Shown here one piece after another: positions 29,151 to 39,722 of a DNA stretch of 64,000 bases. The stretch covers positions 1,364,001 through 1,428,000 of the forward strand of contig CP051142.1 in NCBI GenBank assembly GCA_001592805.2. Reading direction: 5' to 3'. Position numbers and translations under genes: made by a program. Numbering within the stretch: position 1 is the first letter of the stretch; each line of letters begins with the position of its first letter. This stretch comes from Peltaster fructicola (lineage: Eukaryota; Ascomycota; Dothideomycetes). The notes under the pieces are model-generated. The model ran no database searches. It had not been told where the DNA came from and saw nothing but the letters and a program-made list of their open reading frames with translations.

Positions 29151-29718
29151 GACTGTGATGAAGAACGAAAAGGAAACGGTCTCGAGGCCCTTGAAGACAT
29201 TACCTTAGCCATTAATGAATGCGATGGATCAAGTGAGGCACAGCAAGTCAAGAAAGCAATTTGTTCAAACCTCGTCGAGCCGGCCGCTACTGCGACCAGG
29301 ACGCAGAGGATGAAGCAGCCATGGAAGCCAGATGGACTCGGCCACCAATTGACGTTGGCGACAAGAAGTCATTCCGACAGCAAAGAGGTCAAGGCTGAAC
29401 GTTGTTGTCGCGCGCTTAGAGAAGTCTGCTCAGTCGCGAGCTGCAGCCAATGAGATCGTGCCAAGAGTGGAGCGTCGGCCGCGAGGGATCTCAAGATAGC
29501 TTCTATCGCAGTACTAGTCCTGGAGTCTATTCCATGATCGCGAGGCCTCGAAACATGCGCTGTGCCGCATGCCAATGCTGGTTTAAGATGAGCAGGATTT
29601 AAGCCAGGCGACATGTCGCCAGACGATCTGCCTGCTCGTACAGAACTTACTGCTAATCTACCACGGTCTACACTTGAGGCCGCAGCGACTTGCGAACAGG
29701 AGTATCACGCTGCGTAGA
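29151..29718. other. divergent promoter region of pair A
   Basis: About 570 bp between the divergently transcribed secreted protein and protease-like gene. The protease-like protein lacks a signal peptide from the chosen start, so a 5' exon may lie here; I could not define it. Confidence 0.4.
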
Positions 29719-31550
29719 ATGGTTGCTACCACGGGTATTGTCTCGCTAGCTCCAACCCAGCAATTGTGAGTGATCTTGGAGTTTCGAGTGATGTGTGCTA
29801 ACGTGCAAACAGCGAAGGCATAGATGGACTCTGGTCAACTTTTGAGATACAGGTCGGAACACCACCTCAATCTGTACGACTGCTGCCTGGCACTTCCGCA
29901 TCGCCAGCAGATTGTATATGGCCGGTCATCGAAGAAGGCTGTTCGGTCCTGAATCCTGAGATCCCGGATTGTGCTTCGAAAAGGGGCAACTTGTTTACTA
30001 AGAATGATTCAACGACATGGTCGATACAGAAGCTGACGTATGGGGGCATGTTCTCTATGAATATCGTCCAGGAGCAGACTCTGAACCTGTACGGCAACGA
30101 CAATGCTTATTTTGGCTTCGATACTGTGCGCATTGGCCCTAATGGATCGACAGTGCTCAATCAGCAACTTGTCGGTGCGATGGGGAGTAACGACTTCTGG
30201 CATGGTGTTCTTGGTCTTAGTCCATATCCCATGAACTTCTCAGACTACAATACACCGGTGACTGGTTTCCTTGGAAGCATGAGAGATCAGGGACTGGTCA
30301 ATAGCACAAGTTGGGCATACACAGCTGGAAAGTCCTATTCACAGCCGCCAGTACTGGGAAGCTTGACACTTGGCGGGTATGATGTCTCACGAGTCGATGG
30401 CAACTCGTTGACCGTGCCTATGTACGCGGACATCTCAACAGATCTTCTCGTCGGTCTGCAATCGATCACCTTCGACAGCCACGGTGCACCACCATTACTC
30501 ACCTCGGGCATATACATCTTCCTCAATTCTCTGATTGCACAGATGTGGCTTCCTTTGGAAGTCTGCCAGCAGTTCGAGCAGCAGTTCAATCTGACGTGGA
30601 ACGACGACCTCAAGTACTATTTCGTTTCAGATTACGCACACAACAAGTTGCTGGCACAGAATCCAACCTTTACATTCACATTAGGGGCATCGACGGACTC
30701 ATCAGGTGCAGGCAGCACGACCCAGATCAAGATACCCTATGCTGCTTTCGACCTCAACTTGACAGCACCGTACTACCCATATGTGAACGGCACAACCAGA
30801 TATTTCCCTCTTCGCAGAGCGGAGAACAGCACTCAATACACACTCGGAAGAGTGTTCTTTCAAGAGGCATATGTGGTGGCCAACTATGATAAGGCAAACT
30901 TCCAGGTGGTCCAGGCTCGCTCTGTGAACACCAGCACGAGCACGCAGCTCATGACTCTGAATCCGCTCTTGGCCTCAGTCACTTCGAACACGACCGACAG
31001 CACGACTTCAACGCCCTCATCGATCTTATCGAAGCCCGCAGGTTTGCCAGTCGCGGGTATCGCTGGTATAGCAGTCGGCATAGTCGCGCTCTTGCTCATC
31101 TTTGCAGGTTCAACGGCATGGCTCTACCGTCGGAGAAGACAGAAGCAGATGAAGACTACACCTGATACAGCTGTGGCGGACGAGCATGAGCATGGGGACA
31201 TGATTGAAGCAGACTCGGACGAGCGAAGAGAGCTTCCAGGTTGGACATCAAAGAACGCGATATTTAGCTCTCATTGCGAGCTCGACGAAAGAGATGCTGG
31301 AATATACGAGATGCGGGTGGAGCATGGTGAGCTGCAGGGCACAGAGAAGTCCCATGCTCACGAGGTCACTGCAGAAGAGAGGAGAGTAGAACTCCAAGGA
31401 GCGGCCAAATCGTATGCTTATGAGATGGCTACTGTGGAGAGAAGCATGGAGCTTGCTGGCGGGCAGCACCAGAGGTGGGAATTGCCTGGGCACCCACTCT
31501 GGTCTGCATCTAATGATAGATGCGATAATGCGATTCAGGAACAAATATAG
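29719..31550 (+). CDS. membrane-anchored aspartic-protease-like protein without catalytic motif (copy A)
   Basis: Pepsin-fold (A1-like) protein, at least 594 residues, exons 29719-29765 and 29813-31550, intron 47 nt (gtgagt...caaacag). The fold is recognisable: WSTFEIQVGTPPQSVRLLPGTS at the first lobe, FWHGVLGLSPYP, SLTLGGYDVSR, LPLEVCQQFEQQFNL, and YTLGRVFFQEAYVVANYD near the end. The first catalytic site, normally DTG(S/T), reads PGTS, and the second reads LNSL, so neither Asp is in place: a probable pseudoenzyme. A Ser/Thr linker, a membrane span (about LPVAGIAGIAVGIVALLLIF) and an RRRRQK stop-transfer follow. The cytoplasmic tail of about 150 residues repeats short YEM/VEL units. The start is the least certain part: copy B has a signal peptide and this one, as read, does not. 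Confidence 0.8.
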
Positions 31551-31681
31551 CAGTGTGGTACATGACTCGCAGTCCCTGATGATCTTTGTTGATTTACCGA
31601 AAGTGATCCTCCACGCGACGCGTCTTCTGATCCTCACACTTCATACTCGCACAATCATGTCCTCAAATACGCCCAGCGACC

Positions 31682-33393
31682 ATGAATCACTATCAAGATC
31701 AGGCCGCCGCAGCAATCAAACGTAAGGACTACAACACTGCGCTTCAGCAGTACAACAAAGCCTTGAGTCGAGCAGAGTCGGCGAAGCTCTATGATGCACG
31801 TGCTGCGTGTCACGCTAAGCTCAATGACTTGCCGTCCGCTCTCAAAGATGCCAAGAAGTGCATACAGATCGCGAAGATCGATCCTGTGGGCTACCTTCGA
31901 GCTGGCAAGATCTTGACCAAGATGAACAAAAGAGTGTTGCTCTCGAAGTCATGGCCCATGGTCTCAGAACAGTGAAGCATGCTGGGCAGGGCTACGAGGT
32001 TGGACAAGTATCGTTTCGGACTTGTTCCTGCTGACAACGTCAGACGCTGAAGAGCACACACAACAGTCTCATGGAAGAGATCAAGCCTGTCAAGAGTGTC
32101 GACCCAATGACCGTGCTGCCACGGGAGCTGGCGATCAACATACTGGAACAGCTCGACTTCCGACAACGCATGAATGTCTGCTCAGTCTCGAAAGCATGGA
32201 ATGGCTTCGTCAAGAGCGTGCCCGAGCTCTGGGAACATCTTGACTTCAGCAGGGCCCAGCCTCATATGCGATATCGAGTGAAACATGCATTCGTCACACG
32301 AGCTATCAACACAGCACGGAAGAAGATCCGACGAGCCACTCTCAACAACATGGCTAAGACGGAAGACGCTATCGAGCTGCTCGTTCAGCACTGTCCTCTT
32401 GAGAGCTTAACGCTGCTCGCAGTCCCACGCTTCCAGAGCAATTTCGCTCAAATCCTACAACCAGCATGCCATCTGAAGAGCTTACACTTCGCCATGGATG
32501 AAGAGCAGCCGTTCTCAATGGTCCGATTCATATTTGAAACACTCGGCGGACAGCTGGAGGACTTCAGCTGCAGAATGACGGCCACTGCGACTTTGCAACG
32601 GCTCACAAACGAGCTGAGACTGACAAAGTTAAAGACACTCAACATAATATGTCAAACAATCGATTCGGACGTATGGAAACGTCTGCCAGCTTTGCAGTCC
32701 TTGAAACTTCACTCGCCAGTCTCCGCGATGTTCGCCCCGTTGGATGTTTACGATGTACAGCACCTCACTCAACTGCAGCATCTTGATATTTCCTGTGGTC
32801 AGCTTCAATTTTGTTGCATGAAGCTTCCAAGTACTCTCAGGACTCTCAAGGTAGCATGCAAGAGACTTCGTGGAGATGACTTGGCAGCATATCTCGGAAC
32901 GCCCTGGCCTTGTCTTACACTGCGGGCATTGGAAGAGCTGGACCTCACCATGTTCTTCAACACAACGCTCGATGTCGTCCTTCAAAGCCTGACCGGAGAC
33001 GCAAAGATGATATCAGGGTTACGACGACTAACACTGAGACCTATGGTATTGCCAGATGCCCTACAAGAGTTTGATGATTTCTGTGCTCATCCAGCTTTGA
33101 AAGACCTCGAGCACATCGGCTTACCGCATGCCATAGGGTCAATTGTCATGGATGACTACATCGATGTGATTGTCAAAAAATTCCCGAGTTTGACTTCACT
33201 GGACATGACATCCACAGATGTCACCGGCGTTGGAGTGCAGTCAGCACTGCGAAGTCCTCGTCTGAAGGAGCTTACACTTGACGACTGTCCCAAGCTAGGG
33301 CTTGATGCTGTTCAGTGGGCGCGAAGTAAGGGTGTCCGAATAGTGAATCGCAAGGTGGAAGCATTGGGACATGAGCGCAGGATCAGGCAATGA
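31682..33393 (+). CDS. DIA2: F-box/TPR/LRR protein, Dia2/Pof3 family, apparent frameshift
   Basis: Substrate receptor of an SCF ubiquitin ligase. Fission-yeast Pof3 and budding-yeast Dia2 have the same TPR, F-box, LRR order and act at replication forks and telomeres. Segments: 31682 to about 31998, intron 31999-32043 (gttgga...cgtcag, 45 nt), then 32044-33393. N-terminus MNHYQDQAAAAIKRKDYNTAL and GYLRAGKIL match the Pof3 TPR region; the F-box is VLPRELAINILEQLDFRQRM with a later AWNGFVKSVPELWEHLDFS; leucine-rich repeats fill the rest. Near 31920-31930 the frame shifts by -1: KILTKM lies in one frame and the continuation DEQKSVALEVMAHGLRTV in another. No plausible intron bridges it. This is either a sequencing error, a real disabling change, or a lost 4-bp tandem unit (see findings). 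An overlapping short upstream frame starts at 31657. Confidence 0.85.
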
Positions 33394-33703
33394 TGTGTCT
33401 GCAGTTCTATCGTGGGAAGACTGTCCACCACATAGTCGCCCGACACCATTGTGGCTTCAAGGCAGTACACACTTAACCGCTATGTTCTAGGTTTCAGTCA
33501 TCACCTCTACGCGAAAGCTTTAATTCTTCATTACCGCTGTGCAGTATACACAAGTCTATGTGCAGTATTCCAATGTACGACCTCCCAGATGCTCTACATG
33601 TTTTAGATATGTTTCAATCGTCGAATTCCCATCATAGTCGTCGATAAAGTCATGGCCAGAGATGAATAACTGGTACCGCTCTGGCGTTTCAATCGACAGA
33701 TAC
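33394..33703. other. convergent 3' regions, DIA2 / secreted Ser/Thr-rich copy B
   Basis: 310 bp, no further feature. The frame extending to 33556 is a shadow. Confidence 0.5.
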
Positions 33704-35928
33704 TCACAAGAATCGCTCGACGGCCTCAGCGAAGTGGTAAGCCACAGACAGAACTGCTGCAAAGCCCCAGAAGATACCCGGTGATAGCTGTTGACCATCA
33801 CCACGGTATGGCTGAAGTGTGGCAGAACCACTCTGACTTGCCACAGCCGAGCCAGTTGGAACACTTGCGGAGCCACTCTGAGTGGTAGAAGCAGATCCAC
33901 CTCCGATAGCAGTCCAGACATAAAATCCAACGCCAGTCGAGGTCGCAACCTCTGTCTTACTGCCAATAACAATCTGTGTTGCGCCTGAGGCGAGAGCGAT
34001 AGTTGTCCCCGAAACAACGACGTTAGAACCTCCTGGGAGCAGCGTCTGACTGCCAATCACATACTGTGACGAGACAGCAGTGACAACATTCGAGCCGATT
34101 GTGATGGGTGGCAGCACAACTGGTGCTGTTGCTTGGGTGGCTGGGTAGCTGATGACCGAGGGTGGCAGTGAAATAACTGATCCTGGCAGCAGAGTCTGAC
34201 TGCCAACGACGTATTGTGATGAGACGGCAGTGATCACACTGGATCCTATCGTAATCGGTGGTGGTGTTGATGCTGACACTGTTGCTGGGTAGCTAATGAT
34301 CGAGCCTGGGAGTGTGATCTGGGATCCTGGTGACAGAGTCTGACTGCCAATGACATATTGCGAGGATGAGTCTGCAGTTGCTATAGAGGATCCAACCGTG
34401 AGGGCTGGCAACGTGCTAGGTTGAGCTTGTGGGCTGTTAGAGCTGGCAGGTGCCGCAGAAACTGTTGGCGACACATTAGCAGAAGCTCCCACTGGTGATG
34501 ATACGTCTGGAAGTGGAGACGGCGATGAGTTGGCAGAAGCTACGACTGAGGCTGGTCCGACAGCGACAGCAGAGGGCGATGGATTGGCCGAAGCTCCCAC
34601 TGAGGCTGGTCCCACGGAAACTGCAGCTTGTGATGTACTTGGCGAGGGCGCCTGAGATGGCGCACCAGGCGTGGTACTCGTACTAGTAATCTGTGTTGTC
34701 GTTGCTGCGGTTGAGCTGGTGCCTGCAGCAGCAGCAGCTTGACTGCTGAAGGTCGACACGGTTGTCGTACTTGTGGAAGATGTGGAGGAGCTCGTGGGAG
34801 TATTTGAGGTAGATGGAGTGCTCTGTGTGGTCGGAGAGGTGGACGTACCTAGCTTGCTTGTTGTGGTCGAAGTAGTCGAGGTGGTCGAAGTACTTTTGGA
34901 AGACGGAGAGGTCGACGTAGTTGAAGTGCTTGTTGTAGTCGGAGTGGCAGATGTCGATGGAGCAAGAGAAATCGCCTGTGGGGTTGCAATCGAGATGGTT
35001 GTCGATGTACTGCTACTACTGGTCGTGGTCTGAGTCTCGGAGCTGATAGTCGTTGTGCTAGTAGCGAGGATGTTCGCGACCGCAGCCGCACCTCCTATTG
35101 CGGCTGCTGAGCTGGACGACCTCACACACGAAGTATATGGGCAACCACCGTAATTGAGCGTCAAAGAGTCATTCGACCAGATGGATGAGACACCTGCGGG
35201 TTGGAAAATGGTGGTCGCTCTGGCCTCGGAGAAGACATCGTCTCCCGAATGCGTGGCACTATAGTAGCCGCACGCATTGAAAATGTACTGCCAGCCAGAA
35301 GGATCCGCAGTATCAGTTGAGCCAGGCGATGGCTTCACGACTGTATGACTTGGAGTGGCGGAATATGTCGTCGTCGCGTGACAGCATGTTCCCGGATCGG
35401 TCGTTGGATCGAAAGTCGGGAGAATCGCAGACCATGTAATGCTGTGATCAAGGGTAATGTACGCTGTTGGGTAAGCTAGCACAGAGCCATCGGCGGCAGT
35501 AGCAGTGACTGTTCCTAGCGAGTTGACATCCGTTCGCGTGAAGATGCTGAGTGTTCCGTTGACACCGACCTCGGTGTTGTAGACAGTCCTTGACTCAGTC
35601 AAGTTGTGAATCTGATCGACTGTCACAAGCACAGTCCCTATCACCGATGGCCACCATCGCTGCACCCAACAGGACGAGACTGCTCCAAGGAATGGACCAG
35701 CTTGCGAAGAGAATGAGGTGATGAGAGAACTGGCAAGCAGTGACGAAGGTGGTGCGGTCACTTGAGAAGCAGAAGTGATGCTGGACTGTGATATTGGTTT
35801 GCTGGTACTACTAGCTGATGGGCTTGTTAGCATTGCTCCGGGCGTAGGCTAAGGTTTCACTGACCAGATTGTGCAAGGACTGACCCGACAGCACATAAAT
35901 GCAAGACGAAACTCTGGCCGACCTTCAT
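33704..35928 (-). CDS. secreted Ser/Thr-rich protein with GPI-like C-terminus and repeats (copy B)
   Basis: A 724-residue secreted protein, exons 35928-35865 and 35814-33704, intron 50 nt (gtcagt...catcag). Signal peptide MKVGQSFVLHLCAVGSVLAQS. Near residues 85-150 it carries GTVLVTVDQIHNLTESRTVYNT and VNGTLSIFTR, the same block as copy A at 26822-29150. A Cys-containing region follows (FNACGYY, YGGCPYTSC), then about 250 residues of Ser/Thr/Ala/Pro. The C-terminal third has four degenerate repeats built on ITIGSxVxTAxSSQYVIGSQ and TLLPGS. The end (IFWGFAAVLSVAYHFAEAVERFL after GDGQQLSPG) resembles a GPI signal, though its charged last residues make this uncertain. The function is unknown; cell-wall or adhesin-like is an inference from composition. 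Confidence 0.8.
33940..34420 (-). repeat. four protein-coding tandem repeats, about 40 codons each
   Basis: The unit contains a (T/S)IGSxVxTAxSSQYVIGSQ core followed by TLLPGSxI and, two or three times, ISYPAT. The copies differ by substitutions, so the array is old. Similar GSQTLxPG repeats occur in many fungal surface proteins. Confidence 0.75.
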
Positions 35929-36334
35929 GATAGCTGCGTCTGGTAACGACTGTGCCGCAGGAGCAGAATGAAAAGAGTGGCACGCACTTTGTAGAGAATG
36001 GTTGGGGAGGTGCAACAACAACAAGACGACAGGATCCAGTCCAGCATTTACTTGTTGGAGAGACACGGCTGGCCTAGGCGAAGGATCGCAAGGCTGTGCC
36101 CAGCGCTTCCGTTGGTAAACTTAGCCACGGTTCGTCCACCCTCTTGCGACAAGGTTCATGAGATTGACTTGGGGGCTGAAATAGAACAAGGGACCAACCT
36201 GTGCATGTTCCACAGCCTTGTGGGCGTCTTATGGTCGCTGTCGCTCACATACCTCTTGCTGTGTAGACCCATGTCACCCACAGTCAACGCCCTCTCTTGA
36301 CCTCTGGTGCGGACCATCGAATCTGTCGTTCACC
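35929..36334. other. divergent promoter region of pair B
   Basis: 406 bp between the secreted protein and the protease-like gene. No visible sequence similarity to the 29151-29718 spacer beyond chance, so the shared layout is older than the spacer sequence. Confidence 0.45.
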
Positions 36335-38138
36335 ATGAGCACGCTCTCCTGTACTCTACTGCAGAGTTGTCTGTGGCTCACTTTGGTGGCAACAGCATTA
36401 GCCGCAAAGATATCTCCCATCGTCATTCCACCGAGTGGATACTGGTAAGATGTTGCGTTTATCTTGAACCGCACGCTGTAGACTGAGCCTGGATAGGGAC
36501 GGCGACGATGGACAATGGAGTAGCTTTTTCGTACAAGTTGGCACTCCAGGACAACTTCTCCGCCTGCTTCCTGGAACGTCCGTCGAGGCCAGCACTATAT
36601 TCTGGGTGGTAAGTCGCACGTTGCATTTGCCATGGTTGTGCATCAGTTGACAACTCATACAGGTCAGATCAGAAGGCTGCGAAGCTGTAAATCCAACCCT
36701 TTCGAACTGCGCAAACGCTCGCGGTGGAATCTTCCAGCATAACACATCGACAACCTGGTCGACTCAAGGACTCGCTAATGGCGAAGATGGTGCGATATAC
36801 ACACTGGTGACAGTGGAGGAGAGTAAGATTGGATTGAGCGGCAATGGGTCATATGGATACGATACCGTCAGTCTGGGAGTCGGCAAGAGCGGTTTACCTA
36901 CATTGAACAACACACTCATCGCGGAAATCTGGACGGATGACTTCTTCCTTGGAGTGCTCCCTCTCAGTCCGCTCCCTTTCAACTTTACGAATGGCTTCAA
37001 CACACCAATTCCATCAATGCTCGGACAGTTGCGCAACACGTCACAGGTACCGAGCTTGTCATGGGCATACACCGCAGGTGCCTACTACCGGGACTCTTCG
37101 ACCAACAAATTTGGGAGCCTAACATTAGGAGGATACGATGCTTCTCGATTCGTCGCGAACAACGTCAGTTTCAGCTTCGGTTCTGACTTCACGCGAGACT
37201 TGTTGCTCAAGCTGACTTCGATCACGTATAACACGGTCTCCAGCACACCGCTTTTGACCACCAGTGTCAACGTATACATTGACTCTCTGGTGACAGAGCT
37301 CTGGTTGCCGACCAGCGTCTGTGATGCCTTTGCCAAGGCCTTCAACCTGACGTACAATAGTGGAGCGAACCGCTATCTCCTCGATGACAAGACTCACAAT
37401 GCTTTGCTTGCATCGAATCCAACATTCAGCTTCGCTCTGTCGAACGGCACCCAGAGCGTCACAATCGCACTGCCATATGCCTCCTTCGATCTCAACCTGA
37501 CTGCACCAATTGTCGGCAATACGACACACACTTTCCCGATCAGACGAGGACAAAATGAGTCGCAATACGTGCTAGGACGCACATTCCTGCAAGAAGCATA
37601 TATCATTGCCGATTATGAGAAGCAGAAGTTCTCTGTGAACCAAGCAGTATTTCCCTCGACATCAGTCAGCCAGAACATCGTCTCGATCGATTACTCGACT
37701 GACGGTCAGACCTCGAGCAGTAAGAGTGGACTGAGCGGCGGCGCCATCGCCGGCATCGTAATTGGCGCAGTAGCAGCCATTCTACTGCTCGTGGCACTCT
37801 TCTTCCTGTTGAGACGACGAAGAAGGGCGAGACGAGCACGAGAGATTGAACCTCAAGAAATTGCCTCGAAGTCTATGACCGAACTCGACGGCGACAAGTC
37901 TGCCATACGAGAAATGGATGGAACCACGCAGCACAAGGCGAAAGTTGCCCCTGGACTCGGAGCTCACGAGCTGGGACACGATCCACGATACGAGTTGGAA
38001 AATGACAACAGATTCGAGATGGCCCATGAGCAAAGATATGAGATGGCTGGTCAGCATAAGTACGAGCTTGGCTCAGGCGCACCAGTCCACGAATTGCCAG
38101 AAGGTCGCGAGGCGGCTGTCGAGCTGCCTGCTCCTTGA
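36335..38138 (+). CDS. membrane-anchored aspartic-protease-like protein without catalytic motif (copy B)
   Basis: A 565-residue protein, exons 36335-36444, 36497-36608 and 36663-38138; introns 52 and 54 nt (gtaaga...ggatag, gtaagt...atacag). Signal peptide CLWLTLVATALAA. The pepsin-like fold parallels copy A throughout: WSSFFVQVGTPGQLLRLLPGTS, FFLGVLPLSPLPFNF, SLTLGGYDASR, LPTSVCDAFAKAFNLTY, YASFDLNLTAP, YVLGRTFLQEAYIIADYE. The first catalytic motif is PGTS instead of DTGS; the second reads IDSLVTELWLP, with an Asp but no following D-T/S-G pattern. A Gly/Ala-rich membrane span (GAIAGIVIGAVAAILLLVAL) and RRRRRARRAR follow. The tail holds repeats of the type RYELxxDxRFEMAxEQRYEM and ends in ELPAP. 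N-glycosylation sequons are frequent in the ectodomain. Probably a surface binding or sensing protein rather than a protease. Confidence 0.85.
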
Positions 38139-38268
38139 GGCCCGAACAACGCGCTGCATGCATCAGGATTGACATCACTTCCCGTCCCAGAGAGGCTCAA
38201 AGACGGGTCCATACACTTGAGACGATGTTGGTTCAGGAACACTTGCCAGGGCTGCTTACACCGCATAT

Positions 38269-39722
38269 CTATGCCTTGAGAGCTGCTTCGTCCAGCTTGC
38301 AATCAAGCATGATCTGAGCAGTCTCGCACAGGACGGCAACGTCCACGCCATCGATCATAAGCGCTCTGCCTGCCAGCTCTGCCTCGATGCGGGCTGCGTC
38401 CCGCCCAGTACCTTCCAGCTGCCAGTCGTAGGCTTTGCCCAATACACGACTGCTCTGAACCAGCCACATGGTGCGTTGACGGCGCACTGCGTTGTACACC
38501 TTGAAGACAACTTCAAGGTCTTTGGCAGTCTTGACGCGAGGATTACCGAGCAGCTCTGCCATGATAGCGCTGCCTTCGACGCAGAATCCAGCTCCAGAAC
38601 CGTGGCTAAAAGTGATTAGCATAGGCACACTGGAAGGACATCGACTCTGGACACATACTGAGGAGTTGTGGCATGAGCGGAGTCGCCATGTATGCAAACA
38701 CGACCCTTGTTGTAGTATGGAGGCGGGTTGTCACCAGTATCGAAGATGGCCCACTAGATACAGGTCGGGAGTCTGAGGCATAGATTGTACGAACAGACTG
38801 ACCACATCAAGATTCTCGTTGGTCAACCTCAGTAGCTGCTTCACATCATCTCCAAAGGTTGCAAAGTCGCGGAGAGCGTCCTCCCGCTTGGCAGGTTTCG
38901 TGAGATGAATGCTGTCCTCCCAATTCTCCCAGCTCCTGTGGAAAGCGACGATGTTGAGTAGCTTGCCCTGGTTGATTGGCAGTGTGAGGACATGACCTCC
39001 TGGACCCATCTATCACTCTGTCAGTGGGACATACTTCCCAGTCATAAGATACTGACGTAGAGAGAGCTGTTCTGTGCCTTCTCCTCACCAATTGCTTTGA
39101 TAGCGAGCTCCATCGGAACCACACCACGATACGCACACGTCTGCGTAAAAGATGGCTGTGCACATGGATGGGTGGCTCCAAACATGATCTCGCGAACTTT
39201 CGACTTGATGCCATCTGCGCCAATGATCGCATCAGCCTCTGCGGTCGTGCCATCACGGAAGTGCATGACGATGCGGCCGTCCTCCCTCTCGATGTAGTCG
39301 TCAAGACGCTTCCCGAAGTGAGCAATCTCTGGCGGCACAAGCTTGACGAGCTCATCTAGGAAGTGTGCTCTGTGACAGCCTTGCATGCCGTGGCGAGCTG
39401 TTGATGTGAAGAGCTTGTCTTTGGGAGCGTTGCCCTTGCCATCACCAAAGCCATCGTAGAAGTCGAAGTATACGTTCGCCTTGCTTGGCCAGAGGTTGGG
39501 TGTGGCCACTCTCAAGAAGCCATCATGCATGTTTGGCGAGCAGATGGTCATGGCCTGGGTAGCATTTGGAGTGAAGGCTACACCAGCGCCAATCTCGCCA
39601 AAGTGGTGAGCTGCTTCATAGACCTGGACTTTGATGCCTCGATGGACGAGGGCAGCAGCCAAGCTCATACCGGCTATGCCTGAGCCAACAATGGCGATCT
39701 CGAAGTCTTTCGAAGCTGACAT
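38269..39722 (-). CDS. FAD-dependent monooxygenase, salicylate hydroxylase-like
   Basis: A 434-residue class A flavoprotein monooxygenase, exons 39722-39057, 39009-38803, 38753-38659 and 38605-38269; introns 47, 49 and 53 nt, donors gtcagt, gtcagt, gtatgt. N-terminal FAD-binding motif [17 protein letters not shown], then [20 protein letters not shown], the DG motif [11 protein letters not shown], and the second FAD motif [22 protein letters not shown], which is restored only when the last intron is spliced. Family members hydroxylate aromatic acids using NAD(P)H and O2, often with decarboxylation; salicylate or a related phenol is likely but not proven. No signal peptide, so cytosolic. The stop is about 130 bp from the convergent protease-like gene. 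Confidence 0.92.
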
